A stretch of 13,281 nt of DNA from Planctomycetaceae bacterium (GCA_018694455.1 JABHNP010000121.1:1-13281); one strand, 5' to 3'; counted from the stretch's first letter, positions 1 to 7,531 are shown. Notes: generated by a model not told the origin, from the sequence alone. Translations and numbers: made by a program.

Positions 1-1584
1 ACCAGTAATACCCAGCCAGAGTCGTGCTCGTCCGTAGCCCGGAACCTCATCACCGGTCGTTGTCTCGTTTTGGCGAGGCGCATTCGAACGGTGCATTGCC
101 TCAGCTGTTTTACTGATTCCACGGAGCATGCCTCCGAACACAAATTCATGAAGCGGCACAACGGCATACCAGTAAAGTAGCCCTGCAAGTCCGCGTGGGC
201 GAAACCGTGCTGTCATGACGAGTCGTGTTATTGGTGGTTGACGACCTGGTTCGACAGGCTCGATTTGAAAATCAAGCTGAGCCTCCCCTGGGAGTTTCAT
301 TTCCGCACGAAGAGAGAGTGAGCGATCTCTGTCGATGCCGACCACCCGCCAGAAATCGAGTGTCTCACCAAATTCAACAGTCTCGGGAAGTCGTCGTCCT
401 CGCCGAAGTCCTGGCCCTCCTACAAGCGTGTCCATCCAGCCTCGAATGCGCCAGAGAATATCCCCGGCATACCAGCCGTTGCCGCCGCCAATTCGGCAGA
501 CTGCAGCATAGAGGCTGGCTGAATCAGCTTCCACATCAACGACTCTCTCGTCCGTGAAGACCGTTCCGCCAGCCCATGAAGGATCACCCGGAATCGGCCC
601 AGCAACACTCCACCGTGTTTCGACATCCTGGCGTTCAATCTTCTCAAGGGCGCGACGTATTGCTTCACGTGCCCCGAGCGGTGTGTGCGGCATGAGTTGT
701 TGTGTTGTGTCATCAGTGACAACCACTCGATTTTTGAGCCCCTCTGCGAGCGGACGAGCGATTCGATAGGAGACTGGTGTCACAAGATTAATCCAGAGCG
801 AACTGAGCCGTGGAGTAAGCACCGGTACCGGAATAATAATTCGTCGGCGAAGTCCGAGTTCCTCTGCCATGACCCTCATGAGTTCCTGGTATGCCATGAC
901 ATCATTGCCACCAATTTCGAGAGTTTTTCCTGATGTATCGTGCACTTCAAGACACTGGGCAAGCCAGTACAGCACATCTGCAATAGCAACTGGTTGGCAT
1001 TCTGTCGTAACCCATTTCGGCGTCACCATAATCGGAAGACGTTCAACGAGGTATCGCAAGATTTCAAATGATGCTGAACCGGAACCAATGATCATCGCTG
1101 CACGGAACGTCGTTACTGGTATGCCAGATGAAGCAAGTTCCTCCTCGACTTGGCGTCGTGAACGAAGATGTTGGCTCAGATCTGGGCCCATTTCACCAAG
1201 GCCGCCGAGGTAGATGATACGGGGTAAGTCGGCAGATCTTGCTGCGTTTGCAAACATGCGGGCGAGGTCACGATCACGATCAGCATATGTGCCACCGGTT
1301 GCAACCATGGAGTGCACGAGGTAATACGCGGCTTTACAGTTTCGCATGGCCTCAGTAACCGACTCTCGATCGCTGAGGTCGGCATTGATAACCTCAAGCT
1401 GTGGGTGTTGTCGCCATGGTCGCGCGTCGAGTTTCCGTGGCTCTCGAACGAGACATCGAACGCGATAGCCTGCCTCAAGCAGAAGTGGCACAAGTCTGCC
1501 ACCGACATATCCAGTTGCACCAGTGACAAAAATTATTTCATCTTCATTATCTGGAGTAATACGAGTGGAATCTTCTTCGGTCAT
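1..1584 (-). CDS. NAD(P)-binding SDR-like protein with DUF2867-like C-terminal half (3' end cut by window)
   Basis: The frame is open from the ATG at 1582-1584 to the window edge, giving 528 residues without a stop, so the C-terminus lies outside. Residues 17-29 read IIFVTGATGYVGG, an atypical/extended SDR nucleotide-binding motif (GxxGxxG at 22-28). The next part (about 30-300) follows the NmrA/YbjT pattern: RCLVREP after the second strand, then YLVHSM and IIYLGGLGE. The second half (about 330-495), including GPIPGDPSWAGG and the YWYAVVPLHEFVF stretch near the end, matches what I know of the DUF2867 region found in long YbjT-like proteins. Those proteins are about 480-500 residues, so only a short tail should be missing. 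The substrate is unknown; an NAD(P)H-dependent oxidoreductase or binding role at the membrane is inferred. It is divergent from the SDR gene at 1839. Confidence 0.88.
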   Translation of the reverse strand, partial: MTEEDSTRITPDNEDEIIFVTGATGYVGGRLVPLLLEAGYRVRCLVREPRKLDARPWRQHPQLEVINADLSDRESVTEAMRNCKAAYYLVHSMVATGGTYADRDRDLARMFANAARSADLPRIIYLGGLGEMGPDLSQHLRSRRQVEEELASSGIPVTTFRAAMIIGSGSASFEILRYLVERLPIMVTPKWVTTECQPVAIADVLYWLAQCLEVHDTSGKTLEIGGNDVMAYQELMRVMAEELGLRRRIIIPVPVLTPRLSSLWINLVTPVSYRIARPLAEGLKNRVVVTDDTTQQLMPHTPLGAREAIRRALEKIERQDVETRWSVAGPIPGDPSWAGGTVFTDERVVDVEADSASLYAAVCRIGGGNGWYAGDILWRIRGWMDTLVGGPGLRRGRRLPETVEFGETLDFWRVVGIDRDRSLSLRAEMKLPGEAQLDFQIEPVEPGRQPPITRLVMTARFRPRGLAGLLYWYAVVPLHEFVFGGMLRGISKTAEAMHRSNAPRQNETTTGDEVPGYGRARLWLGITG

Positions 1585-1838
1585 AAGTTTCTTTTCTCGC
1601 GGGCAATATGGGTTCAAGTTCAAGGCTTTTTCGTAGTGCTCATTAAGACCGACACCAGATAACGCAGACGCCAGTGGTATATTCTACGAGGTTTCGCCGG
1701 AGGAATTTATTTTCTTTTAGTGACTAGATAAACGCTTTCCTTTTGTTGGTAAAATCATAACCAGATGGGATCGTGCTGTGCGATTTTTATTGGAACTCGA
1801 TATGGCGGAAGTGTATGCATACCAAAGAGGATTCACGA
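1585..1838. other. Divergent intergenic region between the two SDR-type genes
   Basis: This 254-bp spacer separates two genes that both read outward, so promoters for both must lie here. It is AT-richer than the flanking genes, especially around 1695-1760. I did not find a convincing -35/-10 pair or operator palindrome. An in-frame upstream extension of the plus-strand SDR (from 1773) exists but is not needed, because the good ribosome binding site sits directly before 1839. Confidence 0.5.
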
Positions 1839-2615
1839 ATGGCGACAACGGCAGACAGTTACGGAATGGCCCAATGGCAAGGCAAAACGGCCCTCGTTAC
1901 CGGTGCAAGTAATGGTATCGGAGCAGCTCTAGCAGGACGTCTTCTTCGTGAGGGGATGAATGTGGTTGGGTGCGCTCGTCGTCAGAATCGTGTCGCTGAA
2001 GTTCTTGCTGCAGTCGATACGTCTGGTCAGAACAGTCTTGCTGTGGAGTGTGATGTGCGTGACGAAAAGTCTGTGCAAAAAGCTTTCACGGATGCACGGG
2101 AGCGTTTCGGTGGCGTTCACGTATTAATCAATAATGCAGGTTTAGGTCATGCGGATTCACTCGCCGATGGGAAGGTTGACGAGTGGCGTGAAATGCTTGA
2201 TGTGAATGTGCTCGGGTTGTGTATCTGCACCCGCGAAGCACTCGCTGATATGCGGTCGAGAGGAGATCGTGGGCATATTATTCACATCGGCTCAATGGCT
2301 GGTCAGCGGGTTCCTGCTGGAGCTGGTCTTTATGCTGCAACGAAACATGCGGTTCGCGCACTGACTGAATCTCTTCGGATTGAATTGCGAGAAAATGAAG
2401 ATTCAATCCGTGTTGGTGAAATATGTCCCGGTTTTGTCGAAACAGGCTTCGCGGGCCACTATATGAAGTCGGAGGAAAAGGCGCGCGAGGTGTACTCTCA
2501 GTTTAAGGTTTTAGAAGCAAATGATGTAGCAGACGCTGTGGTGTACATGCTGTCGTGTCCGGAGCATGTCCAGGTGCACGACATTCTTTTGCGACCAACC
2601 AAACAGCCGACATAA
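1839..2615 (+). CDS. Classical short-chain dehydrogenase/reductase
   Basis: This 258-residue protein has the usual length for a classical SDR. The cofactor motif TGASNGIG is at residues 21-28, NNAG at 98-101, and the catalytic tetrad is N123, S152, Y165 and K169 (YAATK). Arginines after the second beta strand (ARR, 46-48) favour NADP(H) over NAD(H). The C-terminal LLRPTKQPT resembles DHRS11-type and related SDRs, but the substrate cannot be read from sequence. The start at 1839 is chosen because AAAGAGG (1824-1830) lies 8 nt upstream. An earlier in-frame ATG at 1815 and the extension to 1773 lack a comparable site. It is a cytosolic oxidoreductase, possibly co-transcribed with the downstream nuclease-like gene, but the 166-bp gap makes that uncertain. 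Confidence 0.93.
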   Translation: MATTADSYGMAQWQGKTALVTGASNGIGAALAGRLLREGMNVVGCARRQNRVAEVLAAVDTSGQNSLAVECDVRDEKSVQKAFTDARERFGGVHVLINNAGLGHADSLADGKVDEWREMLDVNVLGLCICTREALADMRSRGDRGHIIHIGSMAGQRVPAGAGLYAATKHAVRALTESLRIELRENEDSIRVGEICPGFVETGFAGHYMKSEEKAREVYSQFKVLEANDVADAVVYMLSCPEHVQVHDILLRPTKQPT

Positions 2616-2696
2616 GGCAGGGCAGTCATTGTCCGAAGATAATGGGTGACGACTCATTTGATGAGTAGTGTTCGCACGAAAGAAGGAGAACGTTTC

Positions 2697-2849
2697 ATGA
2701 TTCGTGTGGTGGGAAGCCGAACAAGAAGAGCAGGTATGGTATCGACCCCGCAAGGTTTTTTTGTATGCAAGGTTTTTCTGTATGTCAGATCGTCCGAATA
2801 TTCCCGGCATGACGCAGCGGGTCTGGATTTGTGTTCTGAAGACGAGTGA
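2697..2849 (+). other. Small 50-codon ORF with a strong Shine-Dalgarno, overlapping the start of the nuclease gene
   Basis: ATG at 2697 is preceded by AAGGAG (2683-2688) with an 8-nt spacer, the best ribosome binding site in this neighbourhood. The ORF runs 50 codons and stops at 2849 inside the next gene, in a different frame. The peptide is basic at first and resembles nothing I know. It could be a leader peptide, or the true 5' end of the nuclease gene separated from it by a 1-nt insertion. Removing one base, for example from the T7 run at 2756-2762, would put this ATG in frame with the nuclease. A hairpin (ACTCAT/ATGAGT, 2652-2666) lies just upstream. Confidence 0.3.
2751..2784 (+). repeat. 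Perfectly adjacent 17-bp tandem repeat at the nuclease gene start
   Basis: CAAGGTTTTTTTGTATG (2751-2767) is followed immediately by CAAGGTTTTTCTGTATG (2768-2784), differing by one base. Each copy contains an AAGG followed 8-9 nt later by ATG, i.e. a small ribosome-binding-site-plus-start module. The second ATG (2782) is in frame with the nuclease; the first (2765) leads to a short ORF. The 17-bp length is not a multiple of three, so gain or loss of a copy changes which frame is read. Confidence 0.85.
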
Positions 2850-3489
2850 TCTCGTAGGATTGCGCCGTCGCGCAGATCGTCCTCGAGTTATTGTTAAAGC
2901 TCTCACGAAACGACCGGGTCTTGAACTGGACCGATGGGTCAAAACATCTCGGCGAGCAAAGCGGATGCGAGTCGTAAATGTTGTCTATGAGGCAATGCCA
3001 AAACCTGCAGAGTCAGGTGGGCGAGATTGCCCATTTATCAAGCCGGAACAGAAATTGGATATAGACGCTGCCATGAAGTCGATGCGGCAGCGACTTCGAT
3101 GTGACGGATACACAGTCAATGGTGATATGACTGTCTGGCATCTTTATATTATTGAGCTGAAGCCATTGGTAACAGGCTCGGATGCTCCTTCTGGATATCT
3201 TTATGTTGGGCAAACGAGTCAGCCGTTGGAAGATCGGATTCGCCAACATCGCGAGGGTCATCACAATCCGAAGGGGCAGCGGCTGCACAGTTCGAACTGT
3301 CATAGAAGATTTGTTCGCCCTCGATTCGATCTGCTCCTTGAACATTTCAGTCAGACTTTGTACTGCCAAGAGGACGCACTTACCGCTGAATCTGATCTCC
3401 GGCTTGCAATGGAAGCCGACGGCTATGTTGTTGATGGCGGAACGGAGAAGCTAAGCGTGCGCCGACGGGCTCTTGGTATTGATGACTAA
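2782..3489 (+). CDS. GIY-YIG-like nuclease domain protein with an unrecognised N-terminal half
   Basis: From the ATG at 2782 the protein is 235 residues. Residues 119-126 (WHLYIIEL) match the first GIY strand and 138-145 (GYLYVGQT) the YIG strand. They are followed by DRIRQHREG (151-159), which supplies the conserved Arg and His. The late TAESDLRLAMEADGYVVDGG (201-220) supplies a candidate metal-binding Glu (E203) and the common glycine ending of this fold. The first ~110 residues are basic and I do not recognise them. Whether it cuts DNA, and which, is unknown; such domains occur in repair enzymes, homing endonucleases and stand-alone proteins. AAGG (2769-2772) lies 9 nt before this start, but a better ribosome site serves another frame at 2697, so the N-terminus is uncertain. 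The gene converges with the protease gene. Confidence 0.75.
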   Translation: MSDRPNIPGMTQRVWICVLKTSDLVGLRRRADRPRVIVKALTKRPGLELDRWVKTSRRAKRMRVVNVVYEAMPKPAESGGRDCPFIKPEQKLDIDAAMKSMRQRLRCDGYTVNGDMTVWHLYIIELKPLVTGSDAPSGYLYVGQTSQPLEDRIRQHREGHHNPKGQRLHSSNCHRRFVRPRFDLLLEHFSQTLYCQEDALTAESDLRLAMEADGYVVDGGTEKLSVRRRALGIDD

Positions 3490-3516
3490 GGCGTAGCCTC
3501 TGGCTAGGCCTTAGTC
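3484..3516. terminator. Bidirectional hairpin containing both stop codons of convergent genes
   Basis: Left arm 3484-3498 and right arm 3502-3516 pair with a single G-G mismatch (3493/3507) around a 3-nt TCT loop, giving 14 base pairs. The TAA of the plus-strand gene (3487-3489) and the TAA of the minus-strand gene (3511-3513) both lie inside the stem. Only a short T run (3521-3524) follows on the plus strand and none on the minus, so it may act partly by blocking RNA decay. Confidence 0.75.
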
Positions 3517-4494
3517 TGCGTTTTCAATGAGGCCAAGAACCGTATCAAGTGAAACGCAGTCTTTGAAAACCATTTGGTTTCCGAATGATTCATGCTGACG
3601 ATGGTTTTTACTTGGCTGTGTTGAATATGTTCTCGATACCATGCCTATAACGTTGCCACTTGAGTCAAAGACAGGACCGCCGCTGCTGCCGACAGCATAG
3701 TCCGCGGTGACACTCATCCAGACAGGTGCCGGGGCGACCCGCGATGCTCCGTTACTATTGCGGTTCCTTGGTGTGTGAGAGGTTCCACCTGACTTTGTCA
3801 TCGTTGCAGGATCTGCGTTATGGCGGTGGTATCTGGACACCACACCCCGAGTGAGACTGTAGAAGCGGCCGGCTGGATGGCTGATTACAACAACAGCGTC
3901 CCCGCAGTCAGCTGGGCGACCGAGTCTGAGGAATGGAAGCACAAAACCACGTGTGTCTAGCTGTGCAATAACTGCGTCTCCATCACGATCAGATGCGAGA
4001 ATACTACGAATGGCAAAGACGTTGCCATCAGATGTCATGACTCCAAAATAGTGATTCGCATCCCCTGTAAAGACATGATGATTTGTGACAACCAGCCCGT
4101 CATCAGAGAGGATCCAGCCGGATGCCATTCCGCCGAGGTGCCATTTACTACAGCTGTCGCACTTATAAATAGATCCGATAACGACAACTGCCGGCATCAC
4201 ACGTTGATAGAGATGCTCTTCTGTGGCTCCTGCTGGAATGTGTTGTCGGTTTGGTAGCCGAATGGCACTACCCTCCGTTTGAGCTAACAAACTGAGGGCA
4301 TTCCCCGATTCAAGTGTTCGTTGCGTTTTGGACGGTGCGTTTTCAACAAGAGCTGCGAGGCCTTCTATAAATTGTTCAGCGAGTGCTGCGTCATCAACAA
4401 CCGGGTTTTGTGTCCTCGCAGAAGAGGTTTTTTCCATCATTGGAAAAAGCAGACAGGCGAGGATAACGAGCAGTAGTTTGTGCGATGTGTTCAT
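3511..4494 (-). CDS. Secreted trypsin-like serine protease
   Basis: The 327-residue protein starts at the ATG at 4492-4494; a TTG two codons earlier is less likely. Residues 1-28 form a signal peptide (basic start, LLLVILACLLF core). The protease domain runs from about residue 98 to the end. The inferred catalytic triad is H140 (VVTNHHVF), D173 (DRDGDAVIAQL) and S271 (VGSSGGPVF), as in trypsin/HtrA-type S1 proteases. No PDZ domain follows, unlike DegP. A CxxC with a nearby His (C112, C115, H119) lies between the first strands and could form a disulfide or bind metal. A Ser/Asn/Arg-rich insert spans about 222-256. It probably acts outside the cytoplasmic membrane; substrates are unknown. The 275-bp region upstream (4495-4769) holds no convincing gene. 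Confidence 0.9.
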   Translation of the reverse strand: MNTSHKLLLVILACLLFPMMEKTSSARTQNPVVDDAALAEQFIEGLAALVENAPSKTQRTLESGNALSLLAQTEGSAIRLPNRQHIPAGATEEHLYQRVMPAVVVIGSIYKCDSCSKWHLGGMASGWILSDDGLVVTNHHVFTGDANHYFGVMTSDGNVFAIRSILASDRDGDAVIAQLDTRGFVLPFLRLGRPADCGDAVVVISHPAGRFYSLTRGVVSRYHRHNADPATMTKSGGTSHTPRNRNSNGASRVAPAPVWMSVTADYAVGSSGGPVFDSSGNVIGMVSRTYSTQPSKNHRQHESFGNQMVFKDCVSLDTVLGLIENAD

Positions 4495-4769
4495 ACTCAA
4501 AGAATACGCGTTAGAAATGTCGGTGGGTCGAATTGTTTTAGAAGATTCGAGGTGACTTTCAATACATCGTCGGATGTAATCTCTATAATCGGCTGTCTTC
4601 GCTTACCCGCCAAGGTTACTCTGCCGGAGTAAATTAACATGGCGATCGAAATACATGCACTGAAGTGCGATGAAAACTGAAGAAGCAATGATTCTCTACG
4701 ACACGAACTGAATCCGACTGAGTGATGTTCAATTGAGTGGCATTTTGTGCAGAGAGAGCAGAGGTTTGC

Positions 4770-5507
4770 TTATTTTTCAAATAAAAGTTTTTGGCTTGCT
4801 GTGGGGAGCTGTGCGTTGTGCATAGCCTCTGCTTGATTGCTGTCCAAACACTGGTGCTGGCATCTGATGCCATCGTGCCGAACGTCATTTACATAGTCAG
4901 AGACTTGAGATATTACTGTTGTTTCTTTTGGAAACGAAAGCAAGTCATGAGAGAGTTCTGCAAGTTCCGTGGCTGGAGAAAGCCACGCGTCATATCGCTC
5001 TGGCTGAACTACAACGGGCATGCGTGGATGAAGATACTGCATTGCTTGATTGGCCTCACAAGTCAGAATGATACAGGTTTCTATTCTTTTACCGTTGTCT
5101 TCCCAGGAGTCCCAAAGGCCACCGATACCAAAAGGTTCATTTGATATCGTCTGAATATAGTGCGTCTGTTTTCGCTTTCCCGAAGTCGTCCATTCATAGA
5201 ACCCATTAGCAGGAATAAGACACCTTCGTCGGCGAAAGCTGTCACGGAAAGAAGGCTTAGTTAACACAGTCTCTGAACGAGCATTCGTTAATCGCGCACC
5301 AACGGATTGATCCCTAGACCATGATGGGATGAGTCCCCATCTTAACAATGAACTTACGTGTTTGTGAGTTTGGGACTGAAGGCGAATGACCAGAATTTTT
5401 TGGGATGGCGATATGTTAAATCGTGGTGTTATGGGAGTGCTGAGATCGACACCAAAAAGTGTGCAGATCCTTGACTCATCAGAAGTAAGAGCAAATCGGC
5501 CACACAT
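4770..5507 (-). CDS. SRAP-domain protein (YedK/HMCES family), abasic-site DNA-protein crosslinker
   Basis: The 245-residue protein has all SRAP landmarks. Met-Cys-Gly-Arg starts the protein, so C2 becomes the N-terminal nucleophile after Met removal. N75 is in TNARSE (74-79), E105 in GFYEW (102-106) and H160 in HPRMPVV (160-166). In YedK and HMCES, Cys2 forms a thiazolidine crosslink with abasic sites in single-stranded DNA, shielding them. The family was first named SOS response-associated peptidase. The C-terminus after VNDVRHDG (207-213) is about 20 residues longer than in many members and carries no recognisable motif. No clear Shine-Dalgarno precedes the ATG at 5505-5507, and I saw no LexA-like operator upstream. 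The downstream protease gene is 275 bp away on the same strand, so an operon is not implied. Confidence 0.95.
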   Translation of the reverse strand: MCGRFALTSDESRICTLFGVDLSTPITPRFNISPSQKILVIRLQSQTHKHVSSLLRWGLIPSWSRDQSVGARLTNARSETVLTKPSFRDSFRRRRCLIPANGFYEWTTSGKRKQTHYIQTISNEPFGIGGLWDSWEDNGKRIETCIILTCEANQAMQYLHPRMPVVVQPERYDAWLSPATELAELSHDLLSFPKETTVISQVSDYVNDVRHDGIRCQHQCLDSNQAEAMHNAQLPTASQKLLFEK

Positions 5508-5956
5508 AGAACACAGTTTTTCTGGCAGAATTTAGGAAATGGAATGCATGAGACTAAGGCGGTTCCGTGGCAGGCAGGAATAACAAGTTGCCGACTAAAA
5601 CGTCGATTTTGACTAAGCGTCAGATTATAGATTGGCCCCGAGATATGATAATTATGCAGTAGAACGCGTATTTTAAATACAGGCCACGTTGAGAACCAGA
5701 AGTTTTGTGTGAAATCAATCTCGTGCATGGTGTCGCGCAGTCATTCACGAGCCAGAAATACCACTTAGCAAGTCGCCTATGAATTCTGATAAAAGATCAA
5801 GTTGAAATCGACCACATCAGGCATATTGCTGCAGGCATGGTAGTCCAAAAAAATGACGTGTTTTTTGATTGCAATAAGCTTTTCAATGCGGTAAAAAGCG
5901 GTTGATATGCGTTTTAGTGTCAAAAATCAGGCCTTCCCGTTTCGGAATTGATTTCC
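5508..5956. other. Gene-poor divergent region upstream of the metal-handling units
   Basis: This 449-bp stretch between the SRAP gene (minus) and the first Cys/His-rich gene (plus) contains no ORF I would accept; the one minus-strand candidate overlaps the SRAP gene out of frame and lacks a start site. It holds an AT-rich inverted repeat, CAAAAAA (5846-5852) with TTTTTTG (5861-5867) around an 8-nt centre. This could be an operator or part of a promoter. A sigma-70-like promoter follows directly. Confidence 0.5.
5869..5897 (+). promoter_or_regulatory. Possible sigma-70-type promoter for unit 1
   Basis: TTGCAA (5869-5874) and TAAAAA (5892-5897) are separated by 17 nt, each matching four of six consensus bases. 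They lie about 60 nt upstream of the ATG at 5957 and immediately after the inverted repeat at 5846-5867. The match is only moderate, and planctomycete promoters are poorly characterised. Confidence 0.33.
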
Positions 5957-6346
5957 ATGCAGCGTTTTACCTCAATGCTACTTTTGAGTGTTTACGGCAT
6001 TGTTTCGCTGCTGGGGCACGCTGGATTTGATGTGCTGGGTTTGCACTCGCACGGCCGAACCGACGCTGAGCATGCACATCATGCCGTCAAATGCAGCCAT
6101 TGTCAGCATGGTCACAAGGCCGTTGAGCATAGTGAGGACAATTCGCAACCGTCACCAGAGCATGCAGATGACTGTTCGATTTGTAAGTGCTTTAGTCTTC
6201 TTAAGACACAGGTTGGTGCGTCGAAGCTACCGACGGTAAAATCAGTTCCATTTTGCTGTGAATCATCTGACCTGTACGAAAGACTCGCCACCTTTGATTT
6301 CACTCTTCTGCCGAAGCCGCGCGGTCCACCTGCGCTTCAGGTGTAA
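5957..6346 (+). CDS. CruR/DUF2946-like Cys/His-rich small protein (CxxC and C-terminal RGPP), unit 1 leader ORF
   Basis: This 129-residue protein starts at ATG 5957, a start that aligns with its paralogue at 7708 (MQRFTSM against MMRFASI). The in-frame TTG at 5948 is not needed. Residues 4-27 form a hydrophobic signal or membrane segment ending SLLGHAGF. The centre is rich in His and Cys: C46-x-x-C49 followed by QHGH (50-53), and many His between 30 and 69. DDCSICKC (71-78) then contains CxxC at 73-76, and the protein ends PKPRGPPALQV (119-129). A hydrophobic start, a CxxC and a C-terminal RxPP are the hallmarks of DUF2946/CruR, whose Bordetella member senses copper as a nascent chain and controls the genes behind it. 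Assignment to that family is inference; an ordinary metal-binding envelope protein is the alternative. A DUF1559 gene follows after 182 nt. Confidence 0.72.
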   Translation: MQRFTSMLLLSVYGIVSLLGHAGFDVLGLHSHGRTDAEHAHHAVKCSHCQHGHKAVEHSEDNSQPSPEHADDCSICKCFSLLKTQVGASKLPTVKSVPFCCESSDLYERLATFDFTLLPKPRGPPALQV

Positions 6347-6376
6347 GCACGCAAAGCTTGTAATAGTTCATTATCT

Positions 6377-6470
6377 GTTAGAGATGATGAGTCTAACTTT
6401 GCAGGATTTGCCTAGTTGTCCAGTTTAAAACTGTGTAGGCACGTGAGGGCTGATTGCCCGTGCATCTTTT
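6377..6470 (+). promoter_or_regulatory. Structured leader between CruR-like ORF 1 and DUF1559 gene 1; possible attenuator
   Basis: Two hairpins are visible in this intercistronic RNA. GTTAGA (6377-6382) pairs with TCTAAC (6392-6397). Further on, GCAC...GGGC (6439-6450, with a 4-nt bulge at 6443-6446) pairs with GCCCGTGC (6456-6463) and is followed by ATCTTTTT (6464-6470 and 6471), a terminator-like arrangement. A terminator between a leader ORF and its target gene fits attenuation. The bulge weakens the call. Confidence 0.4.
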
Positions 6471-6528
6471 TCTGTAGTTCAGTTCTGAATTTATTTCATA
6501 GTTTCATTTTGCATTTTGGAGTTTTCTA

Positions 6529-7524
6529 ATGATAGTTCAAAGAAAAGAAAGTTCGCTTGGCGGCTTGGCGAATGTGCGATCTGGTTTCACACTGATTGAG
6601 TTACTTGTTGTAATCGCAATTATTGGCGTGCTGGTTGGCCTGCTTTTGCCAGCGGTACAGCAGGCTCGAGAAGCTGCTCGGCGCAGTGCATGCTCAAATA
6701 AAATGAAGCAGCAGGGACTTGCGATTCACAATTTTGCTGATGTGAATCCTGAAATGTTTCCAGCGGGATGGGTTGGTGAATACGAGAGTGGTGAATGGCA
6801 TGGCGATGAGGGAGAAGGGTTTGGCTTTGCCAGTCGGATGCTTCCCTTCATTGAGGAGAACAATGTCTATAAGACAATTAACTTCAATCAGCAGGTTAGT
6901 CATTCCAGTAACGCAGCGGCTCGAACCACTGTGATTTCGACGTTTTTGTGCCCTTCTGATTCATATGGTTCAGGTGATCTTTTTAATCCAGGGGCGGAGG
7001 GCAGTGGCGAGGAAACCCCTGATGCAAGTCCCGGTTCAAATCAGTACGCTCGTAGCAACTACCCCGGTGTTTTTGGGTCAGAACATATGGGTGGTCATGA
7101 TGATCATGATGATCTCACTGCTGCACTCAATGTCGAAGACGAAGGACTTGAACCTGGTGAAGGCAATGGAATTTTCTTTGCCGGTGGTGCCAATGGACAA
7201 AATGCAGTGAGTTTTAGAGATGTTAGCGACGGCTTAAGCAAGACGATCATGATTGGTGAACGAGATAGCCGACTAGGCGGAAGTCTCTGGATTGGTAGAG
7301 GAGATGGCCTGGAATCCGGAATGTCACGAGTTGTTGGAGTTGGTGAGCATGTGTTTAACAGCGGTGACCCTCACTTTGAAGACTTCTTTTCTTCACATCC
7401 AGGTGGTGTGAGTTTTGTCTTTGCCGATGGACATGTCGCCTTCCTGAGTGATGGAATGTCAGAGTCACTTTTCCAGTCGCTGTCAACACGTGCTGGTGGT
7501 GAAGTTGTGAACGGTACCTTCTAA
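6529..7524 (+). CDS. DUF1559 pseudopilin-like protein, copy 1
   Basis: This 331-residue protein starts at an ATG with TTGGAG (6516-6521) 7 nt upstream. It has a type IV pilin/pseudopilin-type leader: G19 before F20, E24 at position +5, and a hydrophobic helix to about residue 42. The planctomycete-typical PAVQQAREAARRS follows. The C-terminal HPGGVSFVFADGHVAFL (290-306) is the DUF1559 hallmark. Such proteins are probably cleaved by a prepilin peptidase and anchored or assembled in the envelope; no specific function is established. An acidic, His-rich loop (EHMGGHDDHDD, 185-195) contains a 9-bp tandem DNA repeat (CATGATGAT at 7096-7104 and 7105-7113) absent from copy 2. It is the second gene of unit 1, behind the CruR-like ORF, and is followed by a strong hairpin. 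It is close to copy 2 in both protein and DNA sequence. Confidence 0.93.
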   Translation: MIVQRKESSLGGLANVRSGFTLIELLVVIAIIGVLVGLLLPAVQQAREAARRSACSNKMKQQGLAIHNFADVNPEMFPAGWVGEYESGEWHGDEGEGFGFASRMLPFIEENNVYKTINFNQQVSHSSNAAARTTVISTFLCPSDSYGSGDLFNPGAEGSGEETPDASPGSNQYARSNYPGVFGSEHMGGHDDHDDLTAALNVEDEGLEPGEGNGIFFAGGANGQNAVSFRDVSDGLSKTIMIGERDSRLGGSLWIGRGDGLESGMSRVVGVGEHVFNSGDPHFEDFFSSHPGGVSFVFADGHVAFLSDGMSESLFQSLSTRAGGEVVNGTF

Positions 7525-7531
7525 GAAAATT

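Noticed and set aside
2751..2784. Idea that the 17-bp duplication itself broke the nuclease reading frame
   Set aside because: Removing one 17-bp copy does not put ATG 2697 in frame with the nuclease; only a 1-nt deletion (or equivalent) does, so the duplication alone does not explain it.
4497..4769. Short minus-strand ORFs between the protease and SRAP genes
   Set aside because: No ribosome site, no recognisable motif, and overlap with the flanking genes in other frames.
5429..5728. Minus-strand ORF upstream of the SRAP gene
   Set aside because: It overlaps the SRAP N-terminus in another frame, has no ribosome site and no protein-like features beyond its length.
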